Position numbers and translations under genes: made by a program. Positions 1 through 8,464 of a stretch of DNA of 64,000 nucleotides are shown here, piece by piece; within the stretch, counting starts at the first letter, position 1, and the number at the start of each line of letters is the position of its first letter. Source of the stretch: Finegoldia magna ATCC 53516 (lineage in GTDB: Bacteria > Bacillota > Clostridia > Tissierellales > Peptoniphilaceae); the NCBI RefSeq assembly GCF_000159695.1, contig NZ_CM000955.1:327001-391000 (forward strand), written 5' to 3'. The notes beneath the pieces were generated by a model that was given only the letters and a program-made list of their open reading frames with translations, made no database searches and was not told where the DNA came from.

Positions 1-337
1 ACCCACAAGCTCCTCTTTTTTTATCAAAAGCTCCGAACACAACTTTTGGTATTCTTGAATACACCAAAGCTCCCGTGCACATCACACAAGGCTCCAGTGT
101 CACATACATTATACAATCGTCAAGCCTAAAATTTCCGATAAATTCTGTCGCTTGATTGATAGCTTTTAGTTCTGCATGCATTGTCGCATTTTTGTCTTTT
201 TCCACACTGTTATAAGCCTGAGCAATTATTTCTCCATCTTTAACAATGACACAACCTACAGGAACTTCATCCATATCATAAGCAATTTTAGCTTGTTCTA
301 TAGCTTTCATCATGAATTTTTCATCATTATTTTCCAT
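1..337 (-). CDS. tadA: tRNA-specific adenosine deaminase TadA (3' end outside window)
   Basis: The reverse strand reads as about 112 codons from ATG at 337 and runs off the left edge. The zinc/catalytic motifs of the cytidine/deoxycytidylate deaminase fold are visible: HAE in TMHAELKAI, then the PCxxC motif in LEPCVMCTGAL. The order and wording (VPVGCVIVKDG early, SRIPKVVFGA late) are those of TadA, which converts wobble adenosine 34 of tRNA-Arg(ACG) to inosine. An AAAGGTG ribosome-binding site lies upstream of the chosen ATG. Other cytidine deaminase relatives, such as guanine deaminase, are less likely from the motif wording. Confidence 0.9.
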   Translation of the reverse strand, partial: MENNDEKFMMKAIEQAKIAYDMDEVPVGCVIVKDGEIIAQAYNSVEKDKNATMHAELKAINQATEFIGNFRLDDCIMYVTLEPCVMCTGALVYSRIPKVVFGAFDKKRGACG

Positions 338-405
338 AAATTATAAAACACCTTTCCTATCCGATTATATCAAATAGTTTGTATTATTTAAATTTGAATA
401 CGTAA

Positions 406-433
406 ATTGTTTGTGATATTCTTTATATATAAT
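406..433 (+). promoter_or_regulatory. candidate promoter cut off from prs by the IS110
   Basis: A perfect TATAAT lies at 428-433 with a weak -35-like ATTGTT at 406-411 (16-bp spacing). It points toward the IS and, before insertion, would have pointed toward the PRPP synthetase gene at 2008. The 13 bases starting inside this -10 recur just before that gene. The -35 is poor, so this is a suggestion only. Confidence 0.35.
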
Positions 434-443
434 GTAGTATTTA
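431..443. repeat. left copy of 13-bp direct repeat flanking IS110
   Basis: AATGTAGTATTTA occurs here and again at 1964-1976, on the two sides of the IS110-family element. IS110 elements do not make ordinary target duplications but share a core between donor and target ends. The repeat therefore marks the approximate insertion point. Confidence 0.6.
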
Positions 444-510
444 AGACCAGCTATCAAATGTCAAGAGAAAATAAAAAATAATTTATCTTGAAATTTAAGG
501 CATGTCAAAC

Positions 511-530
511 AAGCCTAAAAAATTAGGCTT
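511..530. other. hairpin in the 3' non-coding end of the IS110
   Basis: AAGCCTA-AAAAAT-TAGGCTT forms a 7-bp stem between the transposase stop codon and the left end of the element. It could terminate the transposase transcript or be part of the element end. It has no good T-run on the transposase strand. Confidence 0.45.
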
Positions 531-559
531 AGAAAAATTTAATAAGAATTACACAACAA

Positions 560-1735
560 CTAAATATTAGGTATGTAAGCTTTGTTATCCCTCAAAACAG
601 CAAAAATAATGTTAGTAAGTTTTCTAGCAACAGCACCAATAGCTGTACCATGAGCTTTACCTCTTTGTCTAAGTTTTTGATAATACACAGACAAAGCAGG
701 ATCTTTAAAAGCAGCAACACAAGCAGCAAGCCAAATAGCACGTCTAAGATAAGGAGAACCACGTTTAGAAATCTTAGTATCAGTAGCATTAAAATTACCA
801 GATTGCTTAACAGCAACATCTAAACCAGCATAAGCAACCAACTGATTAGCTCTCTCAAATCGTGAAATATCACCGATTTCTGAGAAAATAGCAGCACCTA
901 AGACATCACCAATACCGGTAATAGAAGTAATAACAGGGCATAAAGAATTAATCATAGAAGAAATTTCATCTTCAATCTCAAAAATCTGATCTTCAAGAAA
1001 AGAAATTTGAGCAATAATTTGTTTGATTTGAAAAGAAAAAGACTTCAAAGCAAACTTAACACCAAAGGAATTAGAAGCTTTCTCTTGGATTTCTTTAGCC
1101 TTATCAATACCAAAGCGACCCTTACTACACTTAGACAACATCTTAGCAAGCTCATCAGCAGGAATAGAAATCATATCCTCAGGCAAAGGATACTTACTCA
1201 AAAGCTCCTTAGAAGCCACACCATAAATATTAGAAAAAAGCGAAGAATACTCAGGGAAAACCTGATCTAAAATACAAACAAGCTTTCTCTTCCAATCAGA
1301 AGCTTCATCAACAAGAGCAAACCTGAACCTAGAAAGATTTCTTAAAGCAAAAGTATCCTCATCAGAAAAATGAGAAACAGAAAACTCGCCAAACCTAAGA
1401 ATTTGAGCGATAACAAAAGAATCCACAGAATCATTTTTAGTCTGTCTAATATACATCTTTCTAAAAGCATCAGACTGAATAGGATTAATAACAATACAAG
1501 AAAATCCTAAATCAATCAAGAAAGAATAAAGAGACAGCCAATAATGACCTGTAGCTTCCATACCAATAATACAATTGTTAAAATCAATCGAAAAAGAGGA
1601 AATAAATTTCTGAAACTTCTCTAATCCTCTAATAGAATTAGAAAAAGAAAAAGACTCAGAAACAAGTTTACCATTAGAATCAATTATTGAGGCTTCGTGG
1701 TTATTCTTTGCAATATCAACACCAATGTAAAACAT
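560..1735 (-). CDS. IS110-family transposase (DEDD)
   Basis: The protein is 391 residues from ATG 1735, chosen because AGGTGAT lies just upstream; a longer reading frame to 1801 has no better site. The N-terminal RuvC-like DEDD domain starts YIGVDIAKN (first Asp), has the Glu in GMEATGHYW and the later acidic pair in TKNDSVDSF. The C-terminal Tnp_20 domain contains ISGIGDV-like helix-hairpin-helix wording (ITGIGDVLGAA) and the SKRGSPYLRRA motif with the serine expected for the family. In IS110 enzymes this recombinase works with a structured RNA made from the element's own non-coding end. The frame looks intact. Confidence 0.93.
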   Translation of the reverse strand: MFYIGVDIAKNNHEASIIDSNGKLVSESFSFSNSIRGLEKFQKFISSFSIDFNNCIIGMEATGHYWLSLYSFLIDLGFSCIVINPIQSDAFRKMYIRQTKNDSVDSFVIAQILRFGEFSVSHFSDEDTFALRNLSRFRFALVDEASDWKRKLVCILDQVFPEYSSLFSNIYGVASKELLSKYPLPEDMISIPADELAKMLSKCSKGRFGIDKAKEIQEKASNSFGVKFALKSFSFQIKQIIAQISFLEDQIFEIEDEISSMINSLCPVITSITGIGDVLGAAIFSEIGDISRFERANQLVAYAGLDVAVKQSGNFNATDTKISKRGSPYLRRAIWLAACVAAFKDPALSVYYQKLRQRGKAHGTAIGAVARKLTNIIFAVLRDNKAYIPNI

Positions 1736-1963
1736 AAAATCACCTAGCTTTAATATAAATTTAGATAGAGAAAGAACCCTCAAGAACTTTACGACAATCA
1801 AACCTCGTTAGACATACAGCAACGAAATGTGCTATCCAGCTCATACTGATAAGGACGTAAAGTAGAGGCGTAACCCTTAAATAGGAAGACTAGCTTCAAG
1901 GAGGGAGACTACGACCTCTATCTATACAATTATTATCCCATAAGAAAGTGGGATTGAGAATAA
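1736..1963 (-). ncRNA. candidate bridge/seek RNA region of the IS110 element
   Basis: This 228-base stretch upstream of the transposase has no ORF. IS110-group elements are known to encode, in this position, a guide RNA whose loops pair with target and donor DNA. Near the element end a stem TCCCA/TGGGA (1936-1940 with 1949-1953, 8-base loop) would sit at the RNA 5' end. Several short complementary stretches (TTACG/CGTAA, AAGGGTT) lie further in. RNA ends and fold are not determined here; the call rests on family knowledge and position. Confidence 0.55.
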
Positions 1964-1976
1964 AATGTAGTATTTA
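1964..1976. repeat. right copy of 13-bp direct repeat flanking IS110
   Basis: AATGTAGTATTTA is identical to 431-443. It lies about 30 bases before the start codon of the PRPP synthetase gene. Confidence 0.6.
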
Positions 1977-2007
1977 TTACTACAACTATATTATACGAGG
2001 AGGACTT

Positions 2008-3114
2008 ATGTCAGAATCAAAATTTGAAGAGTTTCCATATGGAGAACTTGGAATCATAGCAATGAAGAACATTGAAGGTTTGGCAAAAGAAGTTGACGAA
2101 CTTTTAGTGAAAAAAAACGGTGCAACAGAAAGTTATTTATTAAAGATAACAGAATCCAGATTTAGTAACGGTGAAGGAAAAGTTACAATCGATGAATCAG
2201 TTAGAGGTCGTGATATTTTAATCATCTCAGACGTTGGAAATTATGGATTAAAGTACAATATGTTCGGTGAACAAACTATAATCGGTCCAGATGAACACTT
2301 CCAAGATATCAAAAGAGTTATCTCCGCAATTAATGGAAAGGCTTCACGTATCAATGTAATGATGCCTCTTTTATATGCATCACGTCAACACAGACGTAAA
2401 TCCAGAGAATCACTTGACTGTGCAATGGCACTTCAAGAATTAGAAGACATGGGAGTAGATGGAATTTACACATTTGATGTACACGATCCAAACGTACAAA
2501 ACGCAATCCCATTGATGACATTTGAAAACATCTATCCTACAGCAGAAATAGTTACTCACTTCTTAGAAAAAGAAAATATAACTACTGATGAATTAGACAA
2601 GAAAAATATGATCATTATTTCACCAGATACTGGTGCAATGGATAGAGCAATTTACTACTCAAATATTTTAAAACAAGACATAGGATTATTCTACAAAAGA
2701 CGTGATTACACTAAAGTAGTCGACGGTAAGAATCCTATTATTGAACACAAATACATCGGACGTGAAGTAGAAGGCAAAGACATATTAATCGTAGACGATA
2801 TGATTGCTTCAGGCGGATCTGTTATCGATATTGCAAAACAATTGAAAAAACAAAATGCAAACAGAATATTCTGCGCAGTAAGTTTTGCTTTGTTTACTGA
2901 AGGTCCTGATAAATTCGACCAAATGAATAAAGAAGGCTACATCGACGGAGTTTATTCAACAAACTTAACATATGTACCAGAATCAATCAAAAACAAAGAA
3001 TGGTTCCACGCTGTAGATATGAGCGAATTGATGAGTGAATTTATTCACCACTTCAACAGAGAAGAATCCATCTCAATTTTGTTAGATAAAACAAGAGGTA
3101 TTAATATTTTATAA
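2008..3114 (+). CDS. prs: ribose-phosphate pyrophosphokinase (PRPP synthetase)
   Basis: The protein is 368 residues and makes phosphoribosyl pyrophosphate from ribose 5-phosphate and ATP, for nucleotide, His and Trp synthesis. RFSNGEGKVTIDESVRG near residue 50 matches the Prs N-domain. A flexible-loop KRR (LFYKRRDYTK), a TFDVHDP metal-site segment and the PRPP-binding loop ILIVDDMIASGGSV are present. At 368 residues it is longer than the usual ~315, mostly from insertions in the first half and the C-terminal tail. ATG 2008 is chosen because GAGGAGG ends four bases before it; an upstream in-frame start at 1948 lies in the IS flank. The IS110 sits immediately upstream, so its promoter may be displaced. 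The aminotransferase gene follows after 10 bases. Confidence 0.85.
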   Translation: MSESKFEEFPYGELGIIAMKNIEGLAKEVDELLVKKNGATESYLLKITESRFSNGEGKVTIDESVRGRDILIISDVGNYGLKYNMFGEQTIIGPDEHFQDIKRVISAINGKASRINVMMPLLYASRQHRRKSRESLDCAMALQELEDMGVDGIYTFDVHDPNVQNAIPLMTFENIYPTAEIVTHFLEKENITTDELDKKNMIIISPDTGAMDRAIYYSNILKQDIGLFYKRRDYTKVVDGKNPIIEHKYIGREVEGKDILIVDDMIASGGSVIDIAKQLKKQNANRIFCAVSFALFTEGPDKFDQMNKEGYIDGVYSTNLTYVPESIKNKEWFHAVDMSELMSEFIHHFNREESISILLDKTRGINIL

Positions 3115-3124
3115 GGAGAAAATA

Positions 3125-4201
3125 ATGAAATCATCTCATGGAGCAAATCTTTTTGAAATTCAAAAAGAATACGGATTTAATATAGATGAAATCAAGGATT
3201 TCAGTTCAAACGTCAATCCTTTAGGTCCAAGTCCTAAAGCGATGACTAAGCTTGAAAAAAACCTTAATAAAGTCGGAGTGTACCCTGATCCAAATTACGA
3301 TCATTTACTATCATCTATTGAAAAATACACCAATGTATCAAGAGACAAAATCTTGCTTACATCTGGTAGCACTAATTTGATTTCATCATTTATATCTCTA
3401 ATCAATCCAAAAAACGCAATAATATTCAACCCTAGTTATTCGGAGTATGAAAGAGAACTCAACAAAATCAACTCCAATATAATTTCTTACGATTTGGACA
3501 AATCAAATGATTTTGCGATAGATTGTGAGAAATTATCGAGAATGATAAAAGAAAACGAAGTAAGTCTTGTAATATTAACCAATCCTAATAATCCAACAGG
3601 ATATGCTATCGAAAACAGAAAACTTGAAGAACTTATCAAATCAAGCAATTGCTATTTTATGATAGATGAAACTTATGTTGAGTTTTCAGATGTAGACATG
3701 TATTCTGCAGTTAATTTAACTGAAACATGTGATAACCTACTTGTTATACGATCTACATCAAAGTTTTTCGCAGCTGCCGGAATAAGATTGGGTTACGGAA
3801 TAACTGGAAATAAAAAACTTTACGATGATATAAATAAACACACTAATTTGTGGAACATAAATATTTTTGCCGACATTCTTGGAGGCGAGATGTTCACAGA
3901 TATCGAATACCACACAAAAGTGTTCAAATTTATCAATCGTGAAAAAGAAAAAATGATATCTACTTTAGAAAAAATTGATTGCTTGAAAGTTTATCCTTCA
4001 AAATCGAATTTCGTATTATGCGAAATATTGGATAAAAAAATAACTGCACACGAATTAAGAGAAAAATTAATTCCTCATGCTCTTATCATAAGAGACTGTG
4101 CATCGTTTAATAATTTGAATGAATACTTTTTTAGATTTTGTATTTTGGATGAGCAATCAAACGACAAATTGTTAAAATTGATTGAAGATATTTTAAAATA
4201 A
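3125..4201 (+). CDS. PLP-dependent class I/II aminotransferase (HisC/CobD-like)
   Basis: The 358-residue protein has the fold-type I aminotransferase layout: FSSNVNPLGPS at the N-terminus, TSGSTNLISS cofactor-phosphate region, LTNPNNPTG, and DETYVEF. The Schiff-base lysine is in RSTSKFFAAAGIRLGYG. These are typical of histidinol-phosphate aminotransferase and of the CobD-type threonine-phosphate decarboxylase. No his or cob genes are nearby, so the substrate is unknown. It shares an operon with prs (10-base gap, own GGAG site) and ends before a strong convergent terminator. Confidence 0.8.
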   Translation: MKSSHGANLFEIQKEYGFNIDEIKDFSSNVNPLGPSPKAMTKLEKNLNKVGVYPDPNYDHLLSSIEKYTNVSRDKILLTSGSTNLISSFISLINPKNAIIFNPSYSEYERELNKINSNIISYDLDKSNDFAIDCEKLSRMIKENEVSLVILTNPNNPTGYAIENRKLEELIKSSNCYFMIDETYVEFSDVDMYSAVNLTETCDNLLVIRSTSKFFAAAGIRLGYGITGNKKLYDDINKHTNLWNINIFADILGGEMFTDIEYHTKVFKFINREKEKMISTLEKIDCLKVYPSKSNFVLCEILDKKITAHELREKLIPHALIIRDCASFNNLNEYFFRFCILDEQSNDKLLKLIEDILK

Positions 4202-4211
4202 TCGCAATTTA

Positions 4212-4247
4212 AAAGATCCCAGATTTTAAAATCTGAGATCTTTTTTT
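4212..4247. terminator. bidirectional terminator between the aminotransferase and fdhF genes
   Basis: A long near-perfect palindrome (AAAGATC-C-CAGATTTT / AAAATCTG-A-GATCTTT) is followed by a T-run on the + strand and flanked by A's on the other side. It sits between two convergent genes and can serve both. Confidence 0.9.
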
Positions 4248-4253
4248 GTTTGT

Positions 4254-7040
4254 TTATATTACTTTTTTATCTTTTTTGTGTTCATCTGATAATAAAGTTG
4301 CCATGTTAACAAATCTTTGAATTGTATCCTCATGATCTGGATGCAAATCAACTTTTTCAACATGAATTGCACACACTTTATACTCACCAGTTCCTGTGAT
4401 TGGATCATAATGATTTGATGTCACTTCGTTTACTGGAGATTCTCTGTAGTGGAATGTCATGAATATCATATTAGGTAATACTCTGTCAGTTACTACAACA
4501 CGAGTTACGATACTTCCCCTTCTGGATGTAACTCTGATAGTATCCAAATCTTTTACTCCCAATCTTTCTGCATCCACTGGATTGATTTCTGCAAGTTCGT
4601 AAGGACTTACTCCATCCAAATCTTTTGAGTATCTTGTAGTTATATTGTAATGATACAACATTCTTCCTGTACTTAGAATCATTGGATAATCATCATCTGG
4701 CAATTCTTCTGATGGTCTGTATTCTATTTCCATCATTTGACCTTGACCTCTTGCAAATATTCCTTTGTGCAAGTATTTTGTACCAGGATGAGATGTTGTA
4801 GGACATGGCCATTGTAAACCAACATCGTCGATTCTTTCATAAGTCATTCCTCTGTAACTTGGCATAGTTACTCTCATTTCTTCAAATACATCTTCACTTG
4901 TTTCATAACCAAAGAATACATTTGGATTGATGATTTTACTTACATCACACAAAATTGACCAGTCATTTCTAGCTTGTCCCGGAGGAGCTACAGCTTTTCT
5001 AACTCTTTGAACTCTTCTTTCAGTATTTGTAAATGTTCCGTCCTTTTCTGCGTAGCAAGTTGCTGGGAATACCACATCTGCAAGCTTTGCTGTGTCAGAC
5101 ATAAAGATATCTTGAACTACTAACAAATCTAAATTATTCAAAGCTCTCTTAACGTGATTTGCATCTGGATCTGATAAAACAGGATCTTCACCCATTATAT
5201 ACATTGCTTTAAGATTTCCCTTAACTGCTTGATTAAACATTTCGGGAATTTGGTATCCAAGATTTGGACTCAATGGAGTCTTCCATACGCTTTCGAAAAA
5301 TTCACGAGCTTTTGGATCTGTAACTTTTGCATAAGCAGGATATGTGTTAGGCAAAGCACCTAAGTCACAAGCTCCTTGTACGTTGTTTTGACCTCTGATA
5401 GGGTTTATTCCTCCAGATTCAATACCAACATGACCAGTTAACATTCCTAGATTTGCCAAGCTCATTACATTTTCCGTTCCATGAGTGTGTTCTGTAATAC
5501 CAAGTGTATAGAATATACCAGCTTTTTCAGTCTTTGCATACAACAAAGCTGCTTGTCTGATTAATTCTTTGTCCACACCTGTAACTTTTTCAGCTTCTTC
5601 CAAATCGTATTTCATAACTGTTTTCTTCAAGCCTTCAAAGTTTTCAACACGTGATTCAATATAATCTTTGGCTTCTAATCCTTCTTCTATGATAACTTTC
5701 ATCATAGCATTTAATAAGAATACATCCGTACCCGGATTTAATCTCAACCAAATATCCGCTTCTTCTGCCAAGCCAGTTTTTCTTGGATCTACAACGATAA
5801 GTTTAGTTCCTTTTTTAACAGCTTGTTTCATCTTATTACCAATAATAGGATGAGCTTCTGTAGCATTAGAACCTATAACAAACAACAATTCTGCACCCAG
5901 AATTTCTTCTATAGAGTTTGTCATAGCTCCACTTCCTAATGTAGCTGCAAGACCTGCAACTGTTGGAGCGTGTCAGGTTCTCGCGCAGTGATCGACGTTG
6001 TTTGTTCCAATCGCTGCTCTCATCATTTTTTGGAATACAAAGTTATCTTCGTTAGTACATCTAGCAGAACTTAGACCAGCTATTGAATCTGGACCAAATT
6101 CCATCTTGATATCTCTTAACTTATTTCCAACATAACCTATGGCTTCATCCCAGCTACATTCAACCAATTCTCCATTTTTTCTAATCAATGGAGTAGTCAA
6201 TCTTTCGTCTGAGTGAATCATATCTGTATGGAAACGCCCTTTGATACAAAGTGCGTTTTGATTTACATAACCATCACATGGTTCAACACCTTGAACTTTT
6301 CCATTTTTTACAATTAAGTTGAATTGACATCCTGTTCCACAGAAAGGACAAGTTGTCTTAACTTTTTCAACTTCCCAAGGTCTTGTATCTTTTAATTGTT
6401 TATTGATTAATGCACCTGTTGGACACACGCTTATGCATTGTCCACACATACGGCAGTTTTCCTTGGACAAAGGAAGATCAAAAGCTGTAGAAATATAAGA
6501 GTCAAATCCTCTATTCTTAAAATCTATTGTATGTGTACATTGAACTTCTTCACAAACTCTGACGCATTTTCCGCACAAAATACATTTGTTTTGATCTCTG
6601 AAAATCAATGGATTGCTATCGTCAACTTCGTGATTTTGAACTTCTATGTCATAATTACCATATTTGCCTAATACTTCTGGGTTTTTAACACCATATCTGT
6701 AGCACAAATCTTGTAATCTACAATTACCAACTTTTGAACAAGTCAAGCAATCTTTAGGGTGATTCATCATCAAAAGTTTAAGTATATTTTGTCTAGTTTT
6801 TACTAAACGATCAGTTTCTGTCTTAACTACCATACCGTCTTTGACCATAGTAGAACATGATGTTTGAAGTTTTCTTGATCCTTCAATCTCAACTAAACAC
6901 ATTCTACAACCGCCAAATTCGCTCAGATATTTATCGTGGCACAATGTCGGGATATCAATCCCAACTTTATGCGCAGCTTCTAATACAGTGGTATTTTCTT
7001 CAACTTGAACATCAATACCATCAATATTTATATTTAACAT
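4254..7040 (-). CDS. fdhF: selenocysteine-containing formate dehydrogenase, catalytic subunit
   Basis: One 928-residue protein is read through an in-frame TGA at 5973-5975 (residue 356, selenocysteine). It oxidises formate to CO2 (or the reverse) at a molybdenum or tungsten bis-pterin centre. Domains in order: [2Fe-2S] ferredoxin (Cys 34, 45, 48, 62), a NuoG-type His/Cys cluster (HPKDCLTC), two [4Fe-4S] motifs (CILCGKC, CRMCGQC), a Fe4S4 pterin domain (CPFCGTGC), then the molybdopterin domains. The context HCART-U-HAPTVAGLA is the conserved active site of selenocysteine formate dehydrogenases. The two halves look like separate ORFs only if TGA is read as stop. It is the last gene of the hylCBA-like operon, with GGTAGGTG before ATG 7040. 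Confidence 0.95.
5926..5975 (-). promoter_or_regulatory. bacterial SECIS element with the Sec UGA codon
   Basis: Immediately after the TGA (5973-5975) the mRNA forms a two-part hairpin. The outer stem is GCTCCA (5969-5964) with TGGAGC (5931-5926). The inner stem is GTTGCA (5960-5955) with TGCAGC (5949-5944), closed by loop GGTCT. The spacing from TGA and the GGTCT loop closely resemble the E. coli fdhF SECIS that binds SelB, as I remember that sequence. This supports selenocysteine insertion rather than termination. Confidence 0.92.
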
Positions 7041-7047
7041 ATTACAC

Positions 7048-7503
7048 CTACCAAACTTCGTTAAATCCTACATTCAAAAATATTTCTTCTAGTTCAGTTT
7101 TATGCAATTTTTCCATTTTAGATAATCCAGCAAAAATATCTTGTTCAGCTTTATCTAAGCAAGAATTTGCAATATCAGCGTACAATTGCATAGCTTCTTC
7201 TTCTCTTTTGATAGCTAATTTGATAGCATCTCTAAAGTCCATTTCTGTAGTCATTCTTGGTCTATCAATGTCTTGTGATAAATTATAATCTTCGCTATCA
7301 TCAATTTTGATAGTTTCAGCCTTAGTTTCTAAGAATTTTTGTAAGTAATCTTTGTGTTTCAATTCTTCTTTGCTGAGTCTTTCGAAAATACTTTTAGTTT
7401 GTGGATCTTCGGCTTTTTCAGCTGCATCTTTGTAAAATGTATATGAATCGTCTTCTCTATTTACAGCATCATCAATAATTGATATTAATTGTTCTCTATT
7501 CAT
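7048..7503 (-). CDS. ferritin-like/rubrerythrin-domain protein
   Basis: The 151-residue protein has two repeats of the four-helix ferritin-like half-motif. The first has EDDSYTFY followed by EELKHKDY; the second has EEEAMQLY followed by EKLHKTEL. These give the Glu and ExxH ligands of a di-iron site as in rubrerythrins, but no C-terminal rubredoxin CxxC domain is present. Such proteins detoxify peroxide or sense oxygen or iron in anaerobes. It lies inside the formate dehydrogenase operon, 7 bases before fdhF and 32 bases after the hylA-like gene, with an AATAGGTG site. Protection of the oxygen-sensitive dehydrogenase is a plausible inference. Confidence 0.75.
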   Translation of the reverse strand: MNREQLISIIDDAVNREDDSYTFYKDAAEKAEDPQTKSIFERLSKEELKHKDYLQKFLETKAETIKIDDSEDYNLSQDIDRPRMTTEMDFRDAIKLAIKREEEAMQLYADIANSCLDKAEQDIFAGLSKMEKLHKTELEEIFLNVGFNEVW

Positions 7504-7535
7504 TATTTCACCTATTCATTCTCTATATTTATATA

Positions 7536-8459
7536 TTAATTATCTATTTTTTCGATTTTGTCTAAAATCTTGTCCAAACCTAATACATTATTCCAGCTAG
7601 CTTCGACAAATTCTCCACCAATCTTTTTGTAAGGTTGTTTTGGATTATCCACATTCAACAATTCTGTAGTTAATCTACCCTTTAAGCAAAGTGGTCTTCC
7701 ATTTTCTGGACTTAATGCTCTCAATGCAATATTCTTGCCATTTTTTCTCAAAACTTCGAATTCACATCCGTATTCGCAAACTTTGCATTGAACTTTCTTA
7801 GTTTCTAACTCCCATTTTCTACCTAAATTCATAGCTCTCTTATCCATCAATGCACCTACTGGACAAGCTACTACGCATCTATTGCAAGAAATACAATAAG
7901 AAGATTCAAATGTATCGTTAATATCTAAGTTAATTCTTGTTTCGTAACCTCTATTTGAGAAATTAAGGATTTTTCTATCATCCATAACATTACAAGTTCT
8001 TACGCACTTGCCACAAAGTATACACTTGCTATCATCTCTAATGATGTATGGAGAAGAATCGTCAACTAATTTTTCTCTTTTTGCCCCGTCATGTTCTCTG
8101 AATTTTACTCCGTATTCATAAGAATACTTTTGCAATTGACATTCACCGGATTTTTGACAAGTCAAGCAATCATTTGGATGAGAATCCAACAACATTTGAA
8201 GAATTCTTTGTCTGTGTTTAATTAATCTATCAGTTTTTGTGTGAACGACCATGTTATCTTTTGCCAAAGTAGAACAAGCTGTCATTAATTTCTTGCTTCC
8301 TTCAACTTCAACTAGACAAAGTCTACAAGCGCTCACTACATCCAAATTTTTATCGTAACATAAGTTTGGAATATCAATTCCATTTTCTCTTGCTAGATCG
8401 ATTATGAATTTAGGCTTATCAGTTTGAATTACTTTTCCATCAATAGTTACAGTAATCAT
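7536..8459 (-). CDS. NuoG-like iron-sulfur subunit (HylA-type)
   Basis: The 307-residue electron-transfer protein resembles the first third of the formate dehydrogenase in this operon. It has an N-terminal [2Fe-2S] ferredoxin (LCYDK, CRLCLVEVEG), a His/Cys cluster motif (HPNDCLTC), [4Fe-4S] motifs (CILCGKC, CISCNRC) and a CKVCEYGC site. It stops soon after, so there is no molybdopterin catalytic domain. This matches HylA, the iron-sulfur partner in Clostridium/Gottschalkia acidurici formate dehydrogenase complexes (hylCBA-fdhF). The TAGGAG site and 5-base spacing from the hylB-like gene indicate one operon. It could also serve a hydrogenase, but none is in the window. Confidence 0.82.
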   Translation of the reverse strand: MITVTIDGKVIQTDKPKFIIDLARENGIDIPNLCYDKNLDVVSACRLCLVEVEGSKKLMTACSTLAKDNMVVHTKTDRLIKHRQRILQMLLDSHPNDCLTCQKSGECQLQKYSYEYGVKFREHDGAKREKLVDDSSPYIIRDDSKCILCGKCVRTCNVMDDRKILNFSNRGYETRINLDINDTFESSYCISCNRCVVACPVGALMDKRAMNLGRKWELETKKVQCKVCEYGCEFEVLRKNGKNIALRALSPENGRPLCLKGRLTTELLNVDNPKQPYKKIGGEFVEASWNNVLGLDKILDKIEKIDN

Positions 8460-8464
8460 ACTAT

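Larger units (their letters stand above)
444..1963 (-). mobile_element. IS110-family insertion sequence (about 1.5 kb)
   Basis: The element consists of one DEDD transposase gene, a non-coding stretch of about 230 bases upstream of it and about 115 bases downstream. It is bounded by the 13-bp repeat AATGTAGTATTTA. No terminal inverted repeats were seen, as expected for IS110. The long non-coding segment on the transposase 5' side fits the IS110 group rather than IS1111. Exact ends are uncertain by up to the length of the repeat. Confidence 0.7.

Noticed and set aside
5973..5975. Premature stop splitting formate dehydrogenase into two genes or a pseudogene
   Set aside because: The TGA is at the known selenocysteine position, a SECIS hairpin follows, both halves are well conserved, and selB and tRNA-Sec are nearby.
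6857..7288. 143-codon open frame on the + strand
   Set aside because: It is antisense to the start of fdhF and the ferritin-like gene, both well supported.
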